DNA of 64,000 nucleotides from Halomonas sp. 1513 (GTDB lineage Bacteria > Pseudomonadota > Gammaproteobacteria > Pseudomonadales > Halomonadaceae): contig CP019326.1 of the NCBI GenBank assembly GCA_001971685.1, forward strand, positions 2,294,001 through 2,358,000, read 5' to 3'. The notes beneath the pieces are model-generated. The model was given only the letters and a program-made list of their open reading frames with translations, was not told the origin of the DNA and did not search any database. Below, one piece after another: positions 49,915 through 59,837 of this stretch; positions within the stretch are counted from its first letter, which is position 1, and each line of letters opens with the position of its first letter. The translations under genes were made by a program, and so were the position numbers.

Positions 49915-49991
49915 TGGTAGGACCAAGCGGATTTGAACCGCTGACCTCCACGATGTCAACGTGGCGCTCTAACCAACTGAGCTATGGTCCT
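49915..49991 (-). tRNA. tRNA-Val(GAC), copy 2
   Basis: This is the same 77-base tRNA as the neighbouring copy, with anticodon GAC and encoded CCA. It is first in the transcript, 41 bases after a strong promoter. Confidence 0.95.
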
Positions 49992-50022
49992 ACTGCTGTC
50001 GCGCAATCGGCTTGCCTGGCAA

Positions 50023-50059
50023 CGGATGCGTATTTTACGCATCCGCCCCGGGAATGCAA
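50023..50059 (-). promoter_or_regulatory. tRNA-Val promoter with palindrome over the -10
   Basis: On the minus strand TTGCAT (50059-50054) and TAAAAT (50037-50032) are 16 bases apart with a GC-rich discriminator. A perfect inverted repeat, CGGATGCGTA with TACGCATCCG around TTT (50023-50045), spans the -10. It could also act as a terminator for glpK upstream. Confidence 0.6.
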
Positions 50060-50106
50060 TAGCGGCGTAAAAATTCTTGGTGATCAGCCGCTTGGCGTCA
50101 TTCTAC

Positions 50107-51588
50107 TCAGGATTTCACCCGCGCCACGGCGTCCTGCCAGCCCTGGTAGAGCCGCTCACGCTCGGCGCCGGGCATGCTCGGCTCGAAGGTCTTCTCGCAG
50201 CGCCACAGCCCGGCGATCTCGTCCAGGTCACGATACCAGCCGATCTGCAGCGCAGCCAGGTAGGCGGCGCCCAGCGCCGTGGTCTCGAGTACCGTGGGGC
50301 GGTCCACCGGCACCCCGAGCATGTCGGCCAGGAACTGCATCAGCCAGTTGTTGCGCACCATGCCGCCATCGACCCGCAGCGTACCGGTATTGGCCGCCAT
50401 GTCATCGTTCATGCACACCTGCAGGTCGCGGGTCTGATAGCAGACCGCCTGGAGGCCCGCGGCAACGATTTCGGCGATCCCGGTATCGCGGGTCAGGCCG
50501 AAGATCGCCCCGCGCGCCTGGGGATCCCAGTGCGGTGCACCGAGGCCGGTGAAGGCCGGCACCAGGTAGACGTGGTGGCCCTGTCGGGTCTTGTTGGCCA
50601 AGGCTTCGGTTTCGGCCGCGTCCTGGAACAGCTTGAGCCCGTCGCGCAGCCACTGCACCGTGGCCCCGGCCACGAAGATACTGCCCTCCATGGCATAGGT
50701 CGGCTTGCCGTTCAGCCGATAGGCCACGGTGGTCAGCAACCGATTGCGCGAGGTCTCGGCGCTGTCGCCGGTATTGAGAATCATGAAGCAGCCAGTGCCG
50801 TAGGTACTCTTACCCATCCCCGGCTCGAAGCAGGCCTGGCCGAACAGCGCCGCCTGCTGGTCGCCGGCGACCCCGGCGATCGGCAATGCCGTGCCCAAAA
50901 ACGCAGCCTCGGTATGGCCGAAGTCGTCGCTGGAATCACGCACCTCGGGCAGCAGCGACGCCGGGATGTCGAACAGCTTAAGCAGTTCGTCGTCCCAGCG
51001 CTGCTGATGGATATTGAACAGCGCGGTACGCGAGGCGTTGGTGGCATCGGTGGCGTGCACCTTGCCCCCGGTGAGGCGCCAGATCAGAAACGTATCGACG
51101 GTGCCGAAGGCCAGCTCGCCGCGCTCGGCGCGCTCCCGTGCGCCCTCGACGTGCTCCAGCAGCCAGGCCAGCTTGGTGGCGGAAAAGTAGGGATCGATCA
51201 GCAGCCCGGTACGCTCTTGCACCAGCGAGGTGTGGCCGGCATCACGCAGCCGCTGGCAAACGTCTGCCGTGCGACGATCCTGCCAGACGATCGCTCGATG
51301 CAGCACCTCGCCGCTACTGCGATCCCACAGCAGGGTGGTCTCGCGCTGGTTGGTAATGCCGATCCCTGCCACCTCATCGGCGCTCACGCCGGCCTGCTCG
51401 AGCACCTGCCGGCAGGTCTGCTCGACGCTCTGCCAGATATCGTCGGGGTCGTGCTCGATCCAGCCATCCTCGGGAAAGTGCTGCGGGAACTCCTGCTGAG
51501 CCACGTCAACGACGTTGGCCTGCCGGTCGAACAGAATCGCCCGCGAGCTGGTAGTCCCTTGATCGATGGCAAGCAGGTAGGCAGGCAT
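50107..51588 (-). CDS. glpK: Glycerol kinase
   Basis: GlpK phosphorylates glycerol to glycerol-3-phosphate. The 493-residue FGGY kinase has [26 protein letters not shown], the catalytic Asp region [13 protein letters not shown] and [13 protein letters not shown] with [14 protein letters not shown]. Upstream are tandem GlpR-like sites. Its divergent partner glpR lies beyond a TnpB element, while glpF and glpD are not in this window. Confidence 0.97.
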   Translation of the reverse strand: MPAYLLAIDQGTTSSRAILFDRQANVVDVAQQEFPQHFPEDGWIEHDPDDIWQSVEQTCRQVLEQAGVSADEVAGIGITNQRETTLLWDRSSGEVLHRAIVWQDRRTADVCQRLRDAGHTSLVQERTGLLIDPYFSATKLAWLLEHVEGARERAERGELAFGTVDTFLIWRLTGGKVHATDATNASRTALFNIHQQRWDDELLKLFDIPASLLPEVRDSSDDFGHTEAAFLGTALPIAGVAGDQQAALFGQACFEPGMGKSTYGTGCFMILNTGDSAETSRNRLLTTVAYRLNGKPTYAMEGSIFVAGATVQWLRDGLKLFQDAAETEALANKTRQGHHVYLVPAFTGLGAPHWDPQARGAIFGLTRDTGIAEIVAAGLQAVCYQTRDLQVCMNDDMAANTGTLRVDGGMVRNNWLMQFLADMLGVPVDRPTVLETTALGAAYLAALQIGWYRDLDEIAGLWRCEKTFEPSMPGAERERLYQGWQDAVARVKS

Positions 51589-51612
51589 GGCGTAATCCTC
51601 TATAGACGGGTT

Positions 51613-51653
51613 GTTTTTCGTTTTCGCTACATAAATGTTCGTTTCCGATGATT
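51613..51653. promoter_or_regulatory. Tandem GlpR-type operators upstream of glpK
   Basis: AATGTTCG-TTTC-CGATGATT (51634-51653) fits the WATGTTCG-N4-CGAACATW pattern of GlpR sites at 14 or more positions. A weaker copy with TTCG-TTTT-CG at the centre lies at 51613-51632, directly adjacent. Confidence 0.6.
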
Positions 51654-51813
51654 CGAGACTAAACTACTCCCGGTGGCGTCTCAAACCTTTGCATGCACCA
51701 ACGCCTTACACCTTAGTCGCATCCACTCCCTGCTCTTACATCACGCAATGTGCATGCATGATGTTGCCGTCCGATCAAATCACGTAGACTGAGCAAAATG
51801 TCAAGGAGGTCGC

Positions 51814-51960
51814 TTGACTCCTCCTCGTCCTGGAGGACGAGGATTCCCAATTCATCGAGAACCGGACGCGGAGACTGGCTCCATGCCGCTTACATTCTCT
51901 CCAAGGGCTAACACCGCCAGCCCGGCGGCTTTGATGTTGATCGCGGCATTGATATCGCGG
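51814..51960 (-). ncRNA. Probable omega (reRNA) guide RNA of TnpB
   Basis: In this family the RNA overlaps the tnpB 3' end and the right end, and its guide is the flanking DNA. The structured part includes the hairpin at 51823-51842. The guide would be read from 51813 down to about 51794 on the minus strand. The 5' limit is a guess. Confidence 0.55.
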
Positions 51961-52997
51961 TCGTGCTCGGTGGCGCACTCAGGACACGTCCAGGCCCGAG
52001 TCTGCAACGGCATCTCGGGCATCACATGCCCGCAGTCGGAGCAGCGCTTGCTGGAGGGATACCACTGGTCGATAGCCGACAGTTGCCGGCCCGCCCAGTC
52101 GGCCTTGTATGCCAGCTGGCGGACGAACTCGCCCCAGCCGGCATCGCTGATCGACTTGGCCAACCAGCGGTTGCGCAGCATGTTCTTCACCTTGAGGGAC
52201 TCGACACAGATCACTTGGTTCTCGTTGACGATCTGGCGGGACAGCTTGTGCAAGCGGTCCATCCGGCAATCGGACATCTTGGCGTGAAGGCGGGCGACCT
52301 TCTGTCTGGCTTTGGCACGGTTCTTCGAGCCGAGTGTCTTCTTACTCAGCCGACGCTGCGCCTTGGCCAGACGGGCCGCGTACGTCGCCGTATGGCGGGG
52401 GTTGCCGATTCGACGCCCATCGCTGGTGACGAACAGGTCTTTCAGACCGAGATCAATGCCCACCATCTTCGGCGTGACAGGCAGCGTCTCGGGCTCGAAC
52501 TCGCAAAGGCAGCTGACGAAATAGCGCCCTGCGGCGTCCTTGGACACGGTAACGGTAGTCGGTTCGCTTGGCAGCTCGCGGCTCCAGCGGATCGCCAGCG
52601 GTTCTTTGCACTTGGCCAGGAACAACTGGCCGTCGCGGTATTTGAAGGCCGAGCGAGTGAACTCCGCCGACTGGCGATGCCGCTTGCTCTTGAAGCGGGG
52701 ATAGCGGGCGCGACATTCGAAGAAGTTCTTGAAGGCCGTCTGCTGGTGGCGAAGGCACTGCTGAAGGGGGACCGAGCTGACCTCGTTGAGAAACGCGGTG
52801 TCATCGGCCTTCTTCATCCGCGACAGCTCAGCATTGGCCGCCATATAGCCGACCTTTTCCTTGCGGTCGTGGAACGCATCGGTGCGATAGCGCAGCACCG
52901 CATTGTAGACGAAGCGCACGCAGCCGAACGTCCGAGCCAGGAGTTGCTCCTGTTCGGGCGTCGGATAGACGCGGTATTTGTAGGCGCGTTTCGTCAT
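51852..52997 (-). CDS. tnpB: RNA-guided endonuclease TnpB
   Basis: The 381-residue protein starts TKRAYKYRVYPTPEQEQLL (OrfB N-terminal helix-turn-helix) and has an intact RuvC nuclease. The catalytic Asp is in VGIDLGLKDLF, the Glu in VICVESLKVKNML and the Asp in DRDINAAINI, with a four-Cys zinc ribbon (CSDCGH, CPEC). It should therefore be able to cut DNA guided by the RNA at its 3' end. It is transcribed away from glpR and toward glpK. The ATG at 52997 is the family start. Confidence 0.93.
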   Translation of the reverse strand: MTKRAYKYRVYPTPEQEQLLARTFGCVRFVYNAVLRYRTDAFHDRKEKVGYMAANAELSRMKKADDTAFLNEVSSVPLQQCLRHQQTAFKNFFECRARYPRFKSKRHRQSAEFTRSAFKYRDGQLFLAKCKEPLAIRWSRELPSEPTTVTVSKDAAGRYFVSCLCEFEPETLPVTPKMVGIDLGLKDLFVTSDGRRIGNPRHTATYAARLAKAQRRLSKKTLGSKNRAKARQKVARLHAKMSDCRMDRLHKLSRQIVNENQVICVESLKVKNMLRNRWLAKSISDAGWGEFVRQLAYKADWAGRQLSAIDQWYPSSKRCSDCGHVMPEMPLQTRAWTCPECATEHDRDINAAINIKAAGLAVLALGENVSGMEPVSASGSR

Positions 52998-53033
52998 AAT
53001 CATACTGTATAAATAAACATGCATAGATAGCAA

Positions 53034-53130
53034 CTATCAAAAAAAGGAGGCAGCGAGAACAGGGCCGTCCTGGCGGACGGCGCGCTATCCCTCCCGGCAC
53101 TAAAAGTACCGGGTATCTCGCGCAAATCTG
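53034..53130. other. Left end of the TnpB element and glpR 5' region
   Basis: This 97-base stretch holds the left-end hairpin (GCCGTCC-TGGC-GGACGGC, 53063-53080) and a second near-perfect hairpin (CCCGG-C-ACT/AGT-A-CCGGG, 53092-53112). No normal ribosome site is visible before the glpR ATG. Confidence 0.6.
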
Positions 53131-53889
53131 ATGAATCAGCGGGAACGTCAGGACGCCATCGTGGCACTGGTGAAACGCCAGGGCTATGCCGCCATCGAAC
53201 AACTGACCAGTCACTTCGACGTGACGCCACAAACCGTTCGCCGCGACCTCAACGCCCTGGCTGCGGAGGGGCTGATACGCCGCGTGCACGGCGGCGCAGG
53301 GCTGGAATCGAGCACCGTGAATACCGCCTATAGCACCCGCAAGACGCTCAACCTGGATGCCAAGCGGCGCATCGCCGAGCTGCTCGCCTCGAAGATTCCC
53401 GACAACGCCTCGCTGTTCATCAACATCGGCACCAGCAACGAAGTCATCGCCGAGGCGCTCGAGTATCACAAGGGGCTCGAGGTGATCACCAACAATCTCA
53501 ACGTCGCCGCCACCCTGCAGCACAAGGAGGATTTCAACGTGATCGTCGCCGGCGGCCAGGTACGCGCACGCGACGGCGGCATCATCGGCGAAGCGACCAT
53601 CGACTTCATCAACCAGTTCAAGGTCGATTTCGGCATCATCGGCATCAGCGGCATCGATGAGGATGGCTCGCTGCTCGAGTTCGACTATCAGGAGGTGCGT
53701 GTCGCCCAGGCGATCATTCGCAACTCACGGCAGGTCTTCCTGGCCGCCGACCACTCCAAGTTCCACCGCAACCCGGTGGTGCGCCAAGGCAACATTTCTC
53801 AGCTCGACGCCCTGTTCACCGATCGACGACCCTCCGAGACCATCTGCCGGCTGCTGGAAACCCACGATGTCACGCTGCATATCGCCTGA
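53131..53889 (+). CDS. glpR: Glycerol-3-phosphate regulon repressor GlpR
   Basis: The 252-residue DeoR-family repressor begins [20 protein letters not shown], with helix-turn-helix [19 protein letters not shown] and the sugar-isomerase-like sensor domain ([46 protein letters not shown]). It is close to E. coli GlpR, so its DNA site should be similar. Its 5' flank is largely the TnpB element, so its original promoter may have been displaced. Confidence 0.95.
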   Translation: MNQRERQDAIVALVKRQGYAAIEQLTSHFDVTPQTVRRDLNALAAEGLIRRVHGGAGLESSTVNTAYSTRKTLNLDAKRRIAELLASKIPDNASLFINIGTSNEVIAEALEYHKGLEVITNNLNVAATLQHKEDFNVIVAGGQVRARDGGIIGEATIDFINQFKVDFGIIGISGIDEDGSLLEFDYQEVRVAQAIIRNSRQVFLAADHSKFHRNPVVRQGNISQLDALFTDRRPSETICRLLETHDVTLHIA

Positions 53890-53892
53890 GCA

Positions 53893-53910
53893 TATGTTCG
53901 CTTGCGAACC

Positions 53911-53912
<2 letters not shown>
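53893..53912. promoter_or_regulatory. GlpR-like palindrome in a convergent gap
   Basis: TATGTTCG-CTTG-CGAACCTC, with the perfect core GTTCGC-TT-GCGAAC slightly offset, matches the GlpR consensus in its left half. It lies 4 bases after glpR and overlaps the fumC stop codon, an odd place for an operator. Confidence 0.45.
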
Positions 53913-55290
<1,378 letters not shown>

Positions 55291-55448
55291 GCTCGTCTCC
55301 CTGTCGATGGGCCACTCTACTACCATGGTAGCGCTGCCCCGGGCTTTCAAGCGGCAGTGGCGCACACGATGGCCGCGGCTTAGACTCAAGGGCGACGGCG
55401 ATATGGCAAGGGGCGTTCCGCTGAACACATGGAAGTAGGAGATGCGCT

Positions 55449-56012
55449 ATGCAACACCGGCTGTTGAAATACCTGGTCATCGCTGCCGCCGGCCTGGCCG
55501 TGAGCGGCTGCCAGTTGATCGACACCACGCCCGGCCCGCCTCCTGAGCGAATCGAGGTGACGGACGTCGGCACCGAGGCCGAGCGCGCCCCCGATGACGC
55601 ACCGGCACCGGGCCGCGTGGCCCGCGAAGTGGCCTTCCCCGAGGCCGAATATGCGGCGCTGGAGAAACACGGCAGCGGCTCGATCAGCGGCCGGCTGAGC
55701 CTCGATACCGCCTCGGGTACCGTGGTCGGGCGCAACAGCCGGGTATCGGTGGCGCCGGTCACCACCTATTCGGCAGAAGCCGCCGAGAAAGCGCTGGCCG
55801 GGCAGGCCGTGGAGCCCGCCGACCCCCGCGCCCAGGCCTACACCCGCCAGGCCAGCACCGATGATGACGGCCGCTTCACCGTCAACGGCCTGCCGGCGGG
55901 CGACTACTACGTCTCGGGCAGCGTCACGCCACCCGACGGCAGGCCGCGGATCATCATCCATCAGGTCAGGCTGAGCAGCGGCCAGCGCGTCAACGTCAAT
56001 CTGAGCCGCTGA
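55449..56012 (+). CDS. Putative lipoprotein with carboxypeptidase-regulatory-like domain
   Basis: This 187-residue protein has a signal peptide and lipobox LAVSGC. A Pro-rich, acidic linker follows, and the C-terminal beta-sandwich-like region contains STDDDGRFTVNGLPAGDYYV, the typical strand pattern of CarboxypepD_reg-like domains. The function is unknown. It is divergent from fumC and overlaps convergently by 17 bases with the cytochrome c gene. It is expected at the inner face of the outer membrane. Confidence 0.75.
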   Translation: MQHRLLKYLVIAAAGLAVSGCQLIDTTPGPPPERIEVTDVGTEAERAPDDAPAPGRVAREVAFPEAEYAALEKHGSGSISGRLSLDTASGTVVGRNSRVSVAPVTTYSAEAAEKALAGQAVEPADPRAQAYTRQASTDDDGRFTVNGLPAGDYYVSGSVTPPDGRPRIIIHQVRLSSGQRVNVNLSR

Positions 56013-56364
56013 CCTTGCCTGGCGCGTCATCGGGGAGCGTGACGCTTATCGCAATGCCTGCGTACCAGGCGGCCAGGTCAGCAATGTCCTCGTCACTCAA
56101 ACCAGCGGCGATAATGCTCATCTGCGGGTGCTGGCGTGTACCTCCACGGTAGGCGCGCAGTTGAGCGGCCAGGTAGAGCGCGCTGTCGCCGGCTAGATGT
56201 GGCGCGTCCGGAAGGCGACTGAGGCCATCCAATCCATGGCAGGCGGCGCACTGCTGCGCCTTGTCGCGGCCGGCCTCCAGGCTGCCGGCTTGTGCTGGCT
56301 GGACCAGTGCCGCAGCTGGCCAACTGCAAGCCAGTGCAGCCGCGATAGTCGACATGAGTCGCAT
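55996..56364 (-). CDS. Class I cytochrome c
   Basis: This 122-residue periplasmic protein has a signal peptide (to about QPAQA) and one haem motif CAACH. The distal Met is probably in HPQMSIIAAGL, and the end DIADLAAWYA is typical of small cytochrome c domains. It lies 65 bases after a PQQ-type dehydrogenase on the same strand and is the likely electron acceptor for it. Confidence 0.88.
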   Translation of the reverse strand: MRLMSTIAAALACSWPAAALVQPAQAGSLEAGRDKAQQCAACHGLDGLSRLPDAPHLAGDSALYLAAQLRAYRGGTRQHPQMSIIAAGLSDEDIADLAAWYAGIAISVTLPDDAPGKVSGSD

Positions 56365-56429
56365 GATGGGTGCTCCAGAAATCCCGTCCAGCAGCGGCCC
56401 CCAGGGGGCCGCTGCGCCAGCTATACACG

Positions 56430-57719
56430 TCAGGTGTCGGTTTCCTGAGACGCAGGAGGTTCATAGGAGATCCGGTAAATGGCACCGGCAGTATCGTCGG
56501 AGACCAGCAGCGACCCGTCAGCCAGTTGAGCCACGTCGGCGATTCGGCCATAGTACTCGCCGCTGCTCTCGTCAAGCCAGCCCTCGGCAAAGGGAATGGT
56601 GGCGCCACTCGGGCCGCTACCGTCCTCGGCGAAGGGGGTGAACATCACCCTCGCGCCCACCGGCGTGGAGCGATTCCAGCTGCCACGCTGAGTGCTGAAC
56701 AGGCCGCCACGATACCCCTCGGGGAACATCTCGCCACGATAGAAGGTGAGCCCCAGATCCGCCGCATGGGCAACGGTCTCGACCACCGGGAAGGTCAGCC
56801 CCTCCGGCGGCTCCTCGTCGCGATAGTCAACGGTGCGGGTGTCGCCACCGCCGTACCACGGCATGCCAAAGTGCATGCCCGGCTTGGGCGCATGGTTGAT
56901 CTCACCAGGAGGGATATCGTCACCCATGCCGTCAACCTGATTGTCGGTGAACCATAGTTCCTGGGTATCGGGATGGAAGGTGATGCCGACCGAATTGCGC
57001 ACTCCCCTGGCGAACACTTCACGGCGGCTACCGTCGCGCTCCATGCGCACGATTCCACCGATGCCGTTCTCCTCATACAGTTCGCGCTTGTCGGCGGGCT
57101 GCACGTTGTAGGGCTGGCCCAGTGAGATATAGAGCTTGTTGTCGGCGCCCACTGCGCAGACCCGTGCACCGTGATTGAAGCTCTCCTCCTCGACCGGGAT
57201 CAGCTCGCCGCCGGGCACCACGATATCCACTGCCACATCCGGTCCTTCGAAAAAGAACTCGGCGGCCGGGAACACCAGCACCCGATTGTGCTCGGCGACG
57301 TAGAGAAAGCCATCCTGCGTGAAGCATGGCCCGGGTTGTGTAAAGGAGATCGCCGGCGCGAAGCGCTTGACCTCGTCAGCGACGCGATTCTTGGTGCGAT
57401 CGGTGACCGACCACATGTCAGTCTTGCGGGTACCAACGAAGACCACCCCGCTGGAGGGGCCGACAGCCATATGGCGCGCATCCGGAACGACCGCATAGAG
57501 GTCGATCCGGAATCCCGGTGGCAGACGGATTCGCTCCAGGTTGCGGCGGATGGCGTCGGCCACCTCGCCGTCCTGAGGGACCGTCTGCATGGCAAGCGAC
57601 TGGCCGGTGGTCTGCATGCCACGCATGCGTTCGAGCGCTTCGTCACTGGTGGGCTGAGCCCACGCAGGAGTGCTCCCCATCAGCAATGCCGTGGTGACTG
57701 AGACTGCGAGTAGTTTCAT
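56430..57719 (-). CDS. PQQ-dependent sugar/sorbosone dehydrogenase family protein
   Basis: This 429-residue secreted beta-propeller has a signal peptide (to about TPAWA). Segments RLPPGFRIDLYA, GPSSGVVFVGTR, SFNHGARVCAVGADNKLYIS, ARGVRNSVGITFHPDTQELWFTDNQ, PGMHFGMPWYGGGDTR and RGSWNRS match the GSDH/sorbosone dehydrogenase fold, whose members bind PQQ and calcium. The substrate is unknown, and no pqq genes are in this window. The downstream cytochrome c fits a periplasmic dehydrogenase electron chain. Confidence 0.85.
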   Translation of the reverse strand: MKLLAVSVTTALLMGSTPAWAQPTSDEALERMRGMQTTGQSLAMQTVPQDGEVADAIRRNLERIRLPPGFRIDLYAVVPDARHMAVGPSSGVVFVGTRKTDMWSVTDRTKNRVADEVKRFAPAISFTQPGPCFTQDGFLYVAEHNRVLVFPAAEFFFEGPDVAVDIVVPGGELIPVEEESFNHGARVCAVGADNKLYISLGQPYNVQPADKRELYEENGIGGIVRMERDGSRREVFARGVRNSVGITFHPDTQELWFTDNQVDGMGDDIPPGEINHAPKPGMHFGMPWYGGGDTRTVDYRDEEPPEGLTFPVVETVAHAADLGLTFYRGEMFPEGYRGGLFSTQRGSWNRSTPVGARVMFTPFAEDGSGPSGATIPFAEGWLDESSGEYYGRIADVAQLADGSLLVSDDTAGAIYRISYEPPASQETDT

Positions 57720-57913
57720 GAGGCAATACCTCTGACGTGACGACCGCTTATCCGGGCGGTCGGTTATGCTTCTTATGATGACCGGTAGTGCGTATTGATC
57801 TCACCTCATCACGCTGATGTCGCGCACCTCCTGGTGGCATTGCCACGGCAGCCCACATTGAATGTAGACCGGTTCAGACAATACAGCGTGCACAAAATGG
57901 TAGAGGGGTGGCG

Positions 57914-58615
57914 TTACCAGCCCAGTGCCTGCTTGACGAAGGGAATGGTCAGCTTGCGCTGGGCGGAGAGAGAGGCGCGATCCAGCGTATCCAGGGCATC
58001 GCACATCTCGCCGAGACGCCGAGGCCCACGGTGGAGCATGTAGCGCGCCACCTCATCCGACAGCAGCATGCCGCGCACCTTGGCACGCAGCTTGAGCGCG
58101 GCCAGGCGCCCCTCATCATCCAGCGGGTGGACATGGAAGGTCGTGCCCCAGGTCAGCCGCGAGGCCAGGTCGGGCAGCATCACCTCCAGCTGGCGCGGCG
58201 CCGCCGGCGCGGCGATGATCAGGCGCTTGCCGGCATCGCGCAGCCGGTTGAAGGCATGGAACAGCGCCTCTTCCCAGCGCCGGCGACCCAGCACCCTGTC
58301 CAGGTCATCGATGGCCACCAGGTCGAGGCGCTCAGGCTCCTCGAGCATGTGCGGAGGGAAGTGGCCAAGCTCGGCCAGCGGCAGGTAGAGAGCGCGCTTG
58401 TCGTGGTCGCTGGCCGCATGGCAGGCGGCCTGCAGCAGATGACTGCGGCCAACCCCGGAGGCGCCCCACAGGAACAGAAACGGCTCGCCCTGCGGCTGCC
58501 ACTGGGCGCGCAGCGTCTCTACCAGGCTGGCATTGCCGGCCGGCAGAAAGTTGGCGAAGGTCGCATCGTCGCGCAATCCTACGCCCAGCGGCAACTGCGC
58601 AGGGGCGGGGCTCAT
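57914..58615 (-). CDS. hda: DnaA regulatory inactivator Hda
   Basis: Hda stimulates ATP hydrolysis by DnaA at the loaded sliding clamp to prevent re-initiation. The 233-residue AAA+ protein starts with a clamp-binding motif (QLPLGVGL) and has Walker A-like GASGVGRSHLL and Walker B LVAIDDLDRVLG. As in other Hda proteins the P-loop Lys of DnaA is replaced (GVGRS). Its ATG overlaps the stop of the membrane protein gene upstream (ATGA). Confidence 0.94.
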   Translation of the reverse strand: MSPAPAQLPLGVGLRDDATFANFLPAGNASLVETLRAQWQPQGEPFLFLWGASGVGRSHLLQAACHAASDHDKRALYLPLAELGHFPPHMLEEPERLDLVAIDDLDRVLGRRRWEEALFHAFNRLRDAGKRLIIAAPAAPRQLEVMLPDLASRLTWGTTFHVHPLDDEGRLAALKLRAKVRGMLLSDEVARYMLHRGPRRLGEMCDALDTLDRASLSAQRKLTIPFVKQALGW

Positions 58616-59688
58616 GGGGGCTCCTCATCACTGCCGCCATTCCGTGCGGCATCATATAAGGTACTGTTTTTATAGCGCTCTTTGACTTCTCGCAATAGTA
58701 CCATGATGACCGCAGCGGCAGGTAACGCCAGCAGTACCCCGGTAAAGCCGAACAGATTGCCGCCGGCCAGCACGGCAAAGATCACCGCCACCGGATGCAG
58801 GCCGATCTTATCGCCGAGCAGCTTGGGCTGAAGCACCGTGCTCTCCACCGCCTGACCGATGCTGAATACCGCCACCACGCCGAGCAGTGCCAGCCAGCTG
58901 CCGAACTGGAAGAACGCCACTACCAGTGCCACGCTGATGCCAACGATAAAGCCCAGGAATGGCACGATGCTGGCAAGCCCTGCCAACAGGCCAATCAACA
59001 GCCCGAAGCGCACCCCCATCACCGTCAGGCCCAGCGCATAGATCGCCCCCAGGCACAGCATGACCAGCAGTTGGCCGCGCAGAAACGCCGACAGCACCTC
59101 GTCGCAGCGCTTGGCCAGGCGCGTCACATCCGGCTCCCACTGGCGCGGCAGCAGGCTGCGGATACTGTGCAGCAGCCGCTCCCAGTCGAGCAGCAGATAG
59201 AAGGCCACCACCGGCACCAGCGACAGGTAGGTGATCCAGGTCAGGAAGGCGCGCCCGGAGCGTCCCACGCGGCCCAGAATCTCGGCGGCAGGGCCGGCGG
59301 CTTCCTGCCAGTGCTCGGCCAGGGTTTCCTGGACATTGTCGAGCTCACCGCGCAGGTCGTAGCCGGTCCAGGCCTGTACCTGAGGCGCCAGTGCCGTCTC
59401 GAACCACTCGAAGATATTCGGCACCACCTCGCCGAACTGGCGCGCCTGCTGCACCGTCAACGGAATCAGGATCAGCAGGCTGATGCTGAGCAGCAGGACC
59501 ATCACCAGAAACACCCCGCTTACCGCCATCGGCCGCGACAGCCCCAGGCGCTGCAGCCGGTTGGCCAGCGGGTCGCCCAGATAGGCGATGATCATCCCGG
59601 CGATAAACGGCATCAACATCGACTCGAGCTGGACCAGCAGCCACACCAGGCCGACCGCTACGGCCAGCAACCACCACTCTCTGCGCAT
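58612..59688 (-). CDS. AI-2E/PerM family transporter
   Basis: This 358-residue membrane protein has about seven to eight helices (LLPFIAGMIIAYLGDP-type start, ASIVPFLGFIVGISVALVVAFFQFG, GVLLALPAAAVIMVLLREV). The family includes PerM, TqsA and others with proposed roles in AI-2 export or ion exchange. Substrate is unknown. Adjacency to hda and divergence from purM are conserved in pseudomonads, which supports orthology with PerM there. Confidence 0.88.
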   Translation of the reverse strand: MRREWWLLAVAVGLVWLLVQLESMLMPFIAGMIIAYLGDPLANRLQRLGLSRPMAVSGVFLVMVLLLSISLLILIPLTVQQARQFGEVVPNIFEWFETALAPQVQAWTGYDLRGELDNVQETLAEHWQEAAGPAAEILGRVGRSGRAFLTWITYLSLVPVVAFYLLLDWERLLHSIRSLLPRQWEPDVTRLAKRCDEVLSAFLRGQLLVMLCLGAIYALGLTVMGVRFGLLIGLLAGLASIVPFLGFIVGISVALVVAFFQFGSWLALLGVVAVFSIGQAVESTVLQPKLLGDKIGLHPVAVIFAVLAGGNLFGFTGVLLALPAAAVIMVLLREVKERYKNSTLYDAARNGGSDEEPP

Positions 59689-59776
59689 CCTCGACTCCCT
59701 GGTGCTGATTCGCCACTCCTGTGGGCGCTACCACATGCATTTGCCACGCACCGGCGGTGCGGGCGCTGTCAGGTGA

Positions 59777-59785
59777 TGCTACAAT
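59777..59785 (+). promoter_or_regulatory. purMN promoter, extended -10
   Basis: TGCTACAAT is an extended -10 (TGnTACAAT) about 53 bases before the purM ATG. The -35 region is weak. No PurR box was recognised. Confidence 0.5.
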
Positions 59786-59837
59786 TCACGCCGCATTTTC
59801 ACCCCATCTTTCTCGCCGCATTACGACAGGATTGGTC

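Larger units (their letters stand above)
51814..53110 (-). mobile_element. tnpB-only IS200/IS605-type element
   Basis: The right end is placed at 51814, where the minus strand reads GGAGGAGTCAA, a typical RE tip. A subterminal hairpin at the right end (CGTCCTGGAGGACG, 51826-51839) and one at the left end (CGTCCTGGCGGACG, 53065-53078) differ at one base, as expected for TnpA-recognised ends. The exact left tip lies somewhere in about 53081-53110. No tnpA is present, so it would need a transposase in trans. It sits between glpK and glpR. Confidence 0.8.

Noticed and set aside
49809..49991. tRNA-Val pair as an integration (att) site
   Set aside because: No integrase gene or partial tRNA 3' duplicate lies nearby. 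Both copies are full length and transcribed from one promoter.
51852..52997. TnpB as a nuclease-dead TldR-type regulator
   Set aside because: All three RuvC acidic residues and the zinc ribbon are present, so catalytic inactivity is not supported.
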